In this document: positions 59,232-64,000 of the stretch, in pieces | Numbering within the stretch: position 1 is the stretch's first letter | Layout of the letters: every line of letters begins with the position of its first letter | Assembly: GCA_964429855.1 (NCBI GenBank) | Contig: CAYSDM010000002.1 | Location: 129,507-193,506 of the forward strand | Reading direction: 5' to 3' | Length of the DNA stretch: 64,000 nt | DNA from: CALLMM01 sp964429855 | GTDB taxonomy: Bacteria; Armatimonadota; Chthonomonadetes; Chthonomonadales; CAJBBX01 | The notes under the pieces: generated by a model | What the model was told of the DNA's origin: nothing | Seen by the model: only the letters and a program-made list of their open reading frames with translations | The model's database searches: none | Made by a program: the position numbers and the translations under genes

Positions 59232-60191
59232 TCAAATCAGCGCAAAACTGATCAGAGTCAGCGCCAGCGCCGCGAAGATCAACAGAAACATATAGCCGCA
59301 GAATAACAGTCCCAATTTCACGAACGTCTTAAGAATGCCCTGCCGGTAGACCACGCGCATCGCCTGAAATAGATAGAGGAAGACGATCACCGCATACGCA
59401 AGCTGCAGCCAGCCGGGATCGTAGAAGATGAACGGCAGCGAAAAGAGGAAGAGATACGTGTGCAGGTGCAGCGTAAAATAGAGATGCTCGATATAGTATC
59501 GGCGCGAACGCAGATAGACCAGCTTCAGCATACCGGCAAACACCGGAACCAGAAAGAAGATCATCGTGGGCAGATGATCGGTGAACTGCTCCAGGAAGCG
59601 TTTTGAAGACTCCTGGGGTCCCATTCGGTTTATCTTCTCGACTTTCTTCTCCACCCACCGCTCCAGCCATGTCTGGCTTTTCGGCGGCTTATGCGTGTTT
59701 GCCAGAGGAGATGCGGCGGGAGGAGACGCGCCCTGCGTCTGCTCTCCCTGACTCTGGATTCGCACATTGAATCCGGTGTTCGCGGGAGCGGTGGTCTGGA
59801 CTTTAAGCTCTTCTCTGGCAACCCGCAGCGAGAAGAGAAAGAAGATCGCGCTGGCAAAGAGATAGAGCTTGAAGGGAGCGATATAGCGAACGCGCTTTCC
59901 GGCAATATATTCGCTCGTCAGGAAACCGGGCTTTAGAAAAAGCGGAATGAGGGTGCGAAACAGCCGGGAGTCGAACTTCAGAAACTCATCCAGAAGATCC
60001 CGGACAAGCAGATTCAGCCCCACCGTATGATCGGTGTTCTCCTGTCCGCAGGCAGGGCAGAAATTCTCTTCGACGAGGCGGCCGCAGTTCAGGCACTGCC
60101 CGGATTGTGGAAGCTGATTTGCCAACGCGCCGATTTCCAGAGGCGTCGGCAGGGGATCACGCCGATGCGCCGGTGTAGAATTTGAGTCCAA
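59232..60191 (-). CDS. DUF3667-type zinc-ribbon membrane protein
   Basis: N-terminal zinc ribbon CLNCGRLVEENFCPACGQ (two CxxC), then LLVRDLLDEFLKFDSRLFRTL and KPGFLTSEYIAGKRVRYIAP, the DUF3667 signature, and about five hydrophobic helices with a soluble insert (residues 130-200). TTG start 60191 lies 35 nt inside the upstream permease gene; a TTG further downstream is possible. Function unknown. Confidence 0.78.
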   Translation of the reverse strand: MDSNSTPAHRRDPLPTPLEIGALANQLPQSGQCLNCGRLVEENFCPACGQENTDHTVGLNLLVRDLLDEFLKFDSRLFRTLIPLFLKPGFLTSEYIAGKRVRYIAPFKLYLFASAIFFLFSLRVAREELKVQTTAPANTGFNVRIQSQGEQTQGASPPAASPLANTHKPPKSQTWLERWVEKKVEKINRMGPQESSKRFLEQFTDHLPTMIFFLVPVFAGMLKLVYLRSRRYYIEHLYFTLHLHTYLFLFSLPFIFYDPGWLQLAYAVIVFLYLFQAMRVVYRQGILKTFVKLGLLFCGYMFLLIFAALALTLISFALI

Positions 60192-60942
60192 AACGCCAGA
60201 AGAGCGAGGAGAGCGTCACCGCCACGACCGCCACCAGCACCGCGATCAGCACAAATCCCCCGTCCAGCCGACCGGTCAACGCCTGCGCGGGAACCGTGAT
60301 GATGAAGGCGACCGGGATCGCGTAGGTCAATGTGCCGCGTAGCCATGCCGGATAGATCTCGATGGGATAGCGCCCGGCTTCAAACGCCTGCCAGACCACC
60401 TGCTCTATATTATCCAGACGAACGAACCAGAAGGTGAGCGTCACCAGAAACAGCCAGAATGAGTAGACGACAACCAGCCCGGACGCCAGCGTGACCGCGA
60501 AACTGAGCGCCTGATACGCCCCGACGGTCAGCGACAGACGGCTGATCGCCCAGGAAGCCAGCCCGACCCCGACCAGCACATTGACGATCCTCCAGATATT
60601 GACCGTCCGAAACGACGCCATAAACTGCGAACTGACCGGCTTAAGCAGCACAAAGTCCAGGGTTCCCTCGCGCACCTGCCCCATCACATTACGCATATTC
60701 GGGGCGATAAACATCTCGATCAAGCCGTCCATCAGATAGTAGACGGCGATGAGAACGAGCGCCTGCGCGAACGACCAGCCTTTGATATTGGAGGTGTAGG
60801 TATAGGCGACCGAGAGCGCGCCGACAGTGGTGAGCAGCCCCAGCAGACTGGCAAGCACCCGCGTAAAGAAGTCCGCGCGGTACTCCATATCGGTCTGCAC
60901 GCTGGTGCGAAAGAAGACTTGAAAAAGGCGAAGGTAGCGCAT
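60157..60942 (-). CDS. ABC-2 type transporter permease (DUF990 family)
   Basis: 261 residues with six hydrophobic helices. The early MEYRADFFTRVLASLLGL and GQVREGTLDFVLLKPVSSQF pattern matches ABC-2 permeases of PF06182, normally encoded with a second permease and an ATPase. Neither partner is in the window on this strand, so the system may be split or extend elsewhere. A terminator separates it from the DUF1501 gene. Confidence 0.85.
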   Translation of the reverse strand: MRYLRLFQVFFRTSVQTDMEYRADFFTRVLASLLGLLTTVGALSVAYTYTSNIKGWSFAQALVLIAVYYLMDGLIEMFIAPNMRNVMGQVREGTLDFVLLKPVSSQFMASFRTVNIWRIVNVLVGVGLASWAISRLSLTVGAYQALSFAVTLASGLVVVYSFWLFLVTLTFWFVRLDNIEQVVWQAFEAGRYPIEIYPAWLRGTLTYAIPVAFIITVPAQALTGRLDGGFVLIAVLVAVVAVTLSSLFWRFGLKFYTGASA

Positions 60943-61006
60943 GAATGGGTCAGGGTACGACTGCGTTCAGGAACATCGGGACCAGAGATGCGGCAGGGAG
61001 TCTGGA

Positions 61007-61035
61007 AGGAGGAGGGACGAGTCGCCCCTCCTCCT
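61007..61035 (-). terminator. Terminator between DUF1501 and permease genes
   Basis: 10-bp stem AGGAGGAGGG (61007-61016) with CCCTCCTCCT (61026-61035) after the DUF1501 stop. Confidence 0.6.
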
Positions 61036-61047
61036 CTTTACTGCCTG

Positions 61048-62514
61048 TCAGGCGAGAACCTCGCGAACGACATTGCCGTATACGTCTGTCAGCCGGAAGT
61101 CGCGCCCGGCGTAGCGATAGGTCAGTTTCGTATGATCGAAGCCAAGCAGGTGCAGAATGGGTGCGTGCAGGTCATGCACATGGACTTTAGCCTGTTCGGC
61201 GCGGAACCCGAACTCATCGGTCGCGCCGTGCACATAACCGCCCTTGACGCCTCCCCCGCACAGCCACATCGAAAATCCATGATGGTTATGGTCGCGCCCG
61301 TTCTGCTTGCCGGCATTCGCGCCGGGCGTGGGCAGTTCGACAGTGGGCGTGCGCCCGAACTCGCCTCCCCAGATCACCAGCGTATCGTCCAGCATCCCGC
61401 GCTCTTTCAGGTCTTTGATAAAGGCGGCAATCGGCTGATCGCACTCGCGGGCAAGCTGGCGGTGCGCCACTTCCAGATCGTCGTGATTGTCCCAGGGCTG
61501 TCCGGCTCCGTGATAGAGTTGAATAAATCGCACGCCGCGCTCCAGCAGTCGTCGCGCCATCAGCGTCTGGCGGGCGAAGACGCCCTTTCCGTAGGCGTCG
61601 CGCACATGCTGCGGCTCCTTCTCGATATCGAAGGCATCGGTCGCGTCTATCTGCATCCGATAAGCCAGTTCAAACGACTGAATCCGCGCCTCAAGCTGCG
61701 CCTCCTGCTGACGCTGCTGCTTGTGCCGCTCATTCAGTTTTGCCAGCAGATCAAGCTGGGCGCGCTGCTCCTCCAGATTGACGTAGTTGTTCTTGATGTG
61801 CTGGATTAACTGCTCCAGATTGGTCTTACTGGGATCAATGTAGGTTCCCTGGAAGATTCCAGGCAGAAAAGCGTTCTGCCAGTTCTGCGTGTCCTGAATA
61901 GGGTAGCCCCGGGGACACATCACAATAAAGCCGGGTAGATTCTGGTTCTCCGTCCCCAGTCCATAGACCACCCAGGAGCCGAAACTGGGGCGAATCAGGC
62001 GCGCATCCCCGCAGTTCATCAACAGCAGCGACGGCTCATGATTGGGCACATCGGCGTGCATGGAGCGGATGACGCAGAGATTATCCGCGTGCTGCGCCAG
62101 ATTCGGAAACAGGTCGCTGATCTCCAGTCCGCTCTGCCCGTACTTTTGAAACTTATAGGGGGATCGGAAACAGGTTCCGGTGCGTCTTTCGGTGGGCAGA
62201 TTGGCGTAGGGAAGCGGCTGCCCGTGATGCTTATCCAGCATAGGCTTCGGGTCGAAGGTGTCCACATGGGACGGTCCCCCGTTGGCAAAAAAGAAGACCA
62301 CCCGCTTCGCTTTCGGCGTGAAGTGCGGCTGCTTCGGGGAGAGAGGATTCAGCGACGCCTGTTTCCCCTTCGGGGCGGTCTGCGCCAGCAACCCGCCGGT
62401 TCCCATCAGGCTGACCAGTCCCAGGGCAGCCATGCCGTTACCCATGCGCGCCAGCAGCTCCCTCCGGGTCAGCGCCATATCAACAATACGCGGACGGTGA
62501 TCGTACTCGGACAT
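61048..62514 (-). CDS. DUF1501 protein (sulfatase-superfamily relative, Tat-like leader)
   Basis: 488 residues. N-terminus has LTRRELLARMGNGMAALGL, a twin-arginine-like export signal. Body contains VFFFANGGPSHVDTFDPKP, VIRSMHADVPNHEPSLLLM, GAGQPWDNHDDL, WGGEFGRTPTV and GRDHNHHGFSMWL, the DUF1501 pattern abundant in Planctomycetes, with alkaline-phosphatase/sulfatase-like fold. Commonly paired with DUF1549/DUF1553 or DUF1800 proteins; no such partner is seen here. Substrate unknown. Confidence 0.9.
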   Translation of the reverse strand: MSEYDHRPRIVDMALTRRELLARMGNGMAALGLVSLMGTGGLLAQTAPKGKQASLNPLSPKQPHFTPKAKRVVFFFANGGPSHVDTFDPKPMLDKHHGQPLPYANLPTERRTGTCFRSPYKFQKYGQSGLEISDLFPNLAQHADNLCVIRSMHADVPNHEPSLLLMNCGDARLIRPSFGSWVVYGLGTENQNLPGFIVMCPRGYPIQDTQNWQNAFLPGIFQGTYIDPSKTNLEQLIQHIKNNYVNLEEQRAQLDLLAKLNERHKQQRQQEAQLEARIQSFELAYRMQIDATDAFDIEKEPQHVRDAYGKGVFARQTLMARRLLERGVRFIQLYHGAGQPWDNHDDLEVAHRQLARECDQPIAAFIKDLKERGMLDDTLVIWGGEFGRTPTVELPTPGANAGKQNGRDHNHHGFSMWLCGGGVKGGYVHGATDEFGFRAEQAKVHVHDLHAPILHLLGFDHTKLTYRYAGRDFRLTDVYGNVVREVLA

Positions 62515-62841
62515 CCGGTCTCCCTCTTTTTCAGGTTAGTCTGTTATTGCTCAGGGCGAGCAGGGTTAATAAACAACAGTGTAACATAAAACGCCGTTTT
62601 TAGGGGCGCTGTCTGGCTCTTTTTTCGGATAACTCCTCTGTTTCTGTGTCAAAATGGAGAGGATTGTTACAACAAATATTGAGCGGCGTTAAAGAGATAG
62701 AGGCAGCCGCGCCGCTGGCAGGCGCAAAACCGTAACCGTAGCGTAAAGCCGCAACAGGGATCATCGGCGCGTATGTCGAAAAGGAGATCGGTCGTCCGGC
62801 ACAGTCACCGGACGACACACCCACATAAATGAGGTTCGACG
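62515..62841. other. 327-nt intergenic region between divergent genes
   Basis: Contains no convincing gene. AT-rich stretches near 62560-62680 may hold the divergent promoters, and a perfect 9-bp inverted repeat lies at 62791-62816. A 74-residue minus-strand frame (62600-62824) has no family resemblance and is not called. Confidence 0.6.
62791..62816. promoter_or_regulatory. Perfect inverted repeat upstream of the sugar isomerase
   Basis: GTCGTCCGG (62791-62799), 8-nt gap, CCGGACGAC (62808-62816), 25 nt before the TTG start: operator-like or a leader hairpin. Confidence 0.45.
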
Positions 62842-63699
62842 TTGAAAATAGGATTGCGGATGCCGGGAACGTCGCGGCAGATGGAGTTTACAGCCTTCTG
62901 CCGCTGGTGCAAAGAGAACGGCTTTGACGGCGTGGATGTCGGTCCGGTCACGACAGAGATCAAGCAGGCGGTAGATGCGACTGGGCTGGAGATCGGCACC
63001 TCCGATTTAATGACCTTCGGCGGGCTGTTCGGCACCGATGCAGAGGCGGAGAAGGCGCTCGCCGAGAGCAAAGCCGTGATGGATGCGGCGGCAAGCCACG
63101 GCGTGACGAAGATGTTCAGCGTGCTGCTGCCCCCCGATCCCACGAAAGGACGCGCCGCTAACTTTGCGCGTCTCAAGGAGACGTTCGGTCCGGTGGTGAA
63201 GTACGCCGAGGAGAAGGGCGTTCGGATCGCGATTGAGGGCTGGCCCGGAGGCGGTCCCTACTACGGCGCGCTGGCGGTAACCCCGGAGACGGTGCGGGCG
63301 CTGTTCGAGGCGTTTCCCTCGCCCGCGCTCGGTCTCAACTACGACCCCAGTCACCTGATTCGGATCGGCGTGGACTATCTGCGCTTCCTCCGGGAGTTCG
63401 GCGCGAAGGTCGTGCATGTTCACGGCAAAGACACGATACTGGATAACGAGGCGCTCTATCTGCACGGCAATCTGGGACCGACGTTCGGTCATGCGAAAGC
63501 CTTCGGCGAGGACTGGTGGCGCTACACCATTCCCGGCGAAGGACTGGCGGACTGGGCGAAGATATGCGCCCAACTGGATGCGCTGGGATATGAGGGCTTT
63601 ATCAGCGTGGAACTGGAGGACTTCCGCTATCACCGCACCTGGGAAGCGGAGACGGAAGGACTGGTACGGGCGCGCAGACATCTGTCGCTCTATCAGTAG
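62842..63699 (+). CDS. Sugar phosphate isomerase/epimerase (xylose isomerase-like TIM barrel, second copy)
   Basis: TIM-barrel of 285 residues related in plan to the protein at 6.1 kb. Metal-ligand segments: GVRIAIEGWP (Glu), NYDPSHLI (Asp, His), VVHVHGKD (His) and ISVELED (Glu); it shares WWRYTIPG with the other copy. TTG start 62842 is supported by GAGG 7 nt upstream; no ATG gives the N-terminus. Substrate unknown. Confidence 0.88.
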   Translation: MKIGLRMPGTSRQMEFTAFCRWCKENGFDGVDVGPVTTEIKQAVDATGLEIGTSDLMTFGGLFGTDAEAEKALAESKAVMDAAASHGVTKMFSVLLPPDPTKGRAANFARLKETFGPVVKYAEEKGVRIAIEGWPGGGPYYGALAVTPETVRALFEAFPSPALGLNYDPSHLIRIGVDYLRFLREFGAKVVHVHGKDTILDNEALYLHGNLGPTFGHAKAFGEDWWRYTIPGEGLADWAKICAQLDALGYEGFISVELEDFRYHRTWEAETEGLVRARRHLSLYQ

Positions 63700-63726
63700 C
63701 CTTTTCACGCTGTCGCAAGCATGGAG

Positions 63727-63759
63727 CCGGGCAGATCGCAATGGTCTGCCCGGTTTTTT
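63727..63759 (+). terminator. Rho-independent terminator
   Basis: CCGGGCAGA (63727-63735), 9-nt loop, TCTGCCCGG (63745-63753) and six T, 28 nt after the isomerase stop. Confidence 0.9.
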
Positions 63760-63834
63760 CCCGCCGCTGTATCCGTCCGTCAGGCAATGATCTCATCACC
63801 TGTGAAAAAAAGTACAAATTTTCGTCCAACCCTC

Positions 63835-63863
63835 TTGACATCTTCCTGATGGTCGGTTTTACT
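63835..63863 (+). promoter_or_regulatory. Sigma-70-like element on the plus strand
   Basis: TTGACA (63835-63840), 17-nt spacer, TTTACT (63858-63863). It points towards what looks like the 3' end of a minus-strand gene, so it could be fortuitous, antisense, or serve a plus-strand gene beyond the window. Confidence 0.35.
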
Positions 63864-63883
63864 ACCTGAGGAGACGCCCCTCT

Positions 63884-64000
63884 TCACCAGATCCAGCGCA
63901 GCAGCGGCATCCAGATCCCGCTGGTGTCTCCTGCGACGATGCATTGTGTGTATCTGGTCTTCGACACGCCGCAGTCTCCGATGGCGATCCCCTGGACGGA
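63884..64000 (-). CDS. C-terminal end of an unidentified gene, cut by window edge
   Basis: An open frame enters from the right edge and ends ...SGIWMPLLRWIW-stop at 63884. Third codon positions are GC-rich, as in neighbouring genes. Only 38 residues are visible and no family is recognised; the opposite strand is also partly open, so this is tentative. Confidence 0.35.
   Translation of the reverse strand, partial: SVQGIAIGDCGVSKTRYTQCIVAGDTSGIWMPLLRWIW

Noticed and set aside
62600..62824. 74-residue minus-strand open frame in the intergenic region
   Set aside because: No ribosome site, no recognisable domain and Ser/Ala/Pro-rich composition; more likely promoter/leader DNA.
1..64000. tRNA, rRNA, CRISPR arrays and insertion sequences
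   Set aside because: No cloverleaf-like segments, rRNA-like stretches, regularly spaced repeats or transposase motifs were noticed on reading; a dedicated RNA search was not possible.

Overview
The window reads as chromosome of a GC-rich, Gram-negative (diderm) heterotroph, most likely a member of Armatimonadota (Chthonomonas/Fimbriimonas-like). This is inferred from two prepilin-like proteins with the N-terminus GFTLIELLVVIAIIAILAAI and a C-terminal H-x9-DG motif, a DUF1501 protein and several TIM-barrel sugar isomerases, together with a complete-looking lipopolysaccharide/outer-membrane assembly cluster. I saw no rRNA, tRNA, CRISPR array or insertion sequence.

Layout. 1-4.9 kb (minus): polysaccharide deacetylase (cut by the window edge), aromatic/aspartate aminotransferase, PrsW-type membrane protease and two membrane-anchored NTF2-like-tail proteins. 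5.0-6.9 kb (plus): nucleoside hydrolase and a sugar isomerase. 7.0-12.2 kb: a DsrE/YedF-like protein, then two H-x9-DG prepilin-like genes flanking a secreted beta-propeller/phosphoesterase. Each prepilin gene is preceded by four TTAAY units at exact 11-nt spacing, 15-16 nt upstream of a -10 box, which is the layout of a Pho box. 12.3-21.2 kb (plus): murA-mreB, an SLH-like protein, an acetyl xylan esterase-like enzyme, a PhyH oxygenase, a zinc-finger membrane protein, a bleomycin-hydrolase-type peptidase, a Holliday-resolvase-like protein and anmK. 21.2-28.6 kb: UDP-glucuronate decarboxylase-like epimerase, M20 amidohydrolase, a GlcNAc-kinase-like/nanE pair (amino-sugar salvage, fits anmK), a radical SAM DUF512 protein and a second PhyH protein. 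28.6-32.2 kb: two secreted carbohydrate-type proteins.

32.4-54.0 kb (all minus) is one envelope-biogenesis block. In transcription order it is tamB, ECF sigma factor, bamA, ompH/skp, a lipoprotein-like gene, lpxD, lpxC, fabZ, lpxA, lpxB, msbA, a DUF374 acyltransferase, a GT-C glycosyltransferase, waaA and lpxK. It covers lipid A assembly, Kdo transfer, inner-membrane flipping and outer-membrane protein insertion. 54.0-55.5 kb holds a small, less GC-rich restriction-modification cassette between tamB and lipA that appears decayed: the endonuclease is frameshifted and the methyltransferase lacks a visible catalytic motif IV. 55.6-63.7 kb: lipA, a Gfo/Idh/MocA oxidoreductase, a phosphohexomutase, a DUF3667 membrane protein, an ABC-2 permease, a DUF1501 protein and a second sugar isomerase. 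The end of a further gene enters from the right edge.

Most noteworthy: the paired Pho-box arrays tying prepilin-like proteins to a phosphoesterase; the broken restriction-modification pair, whose frameshift sits at GGG-TGA just before a 12-bp hairpin; waaA, whose conserved N-terminus has no ATG/GTG/TTG start; and an 11-bp inverted repeat enclosing the lpxA-lpxB junction.
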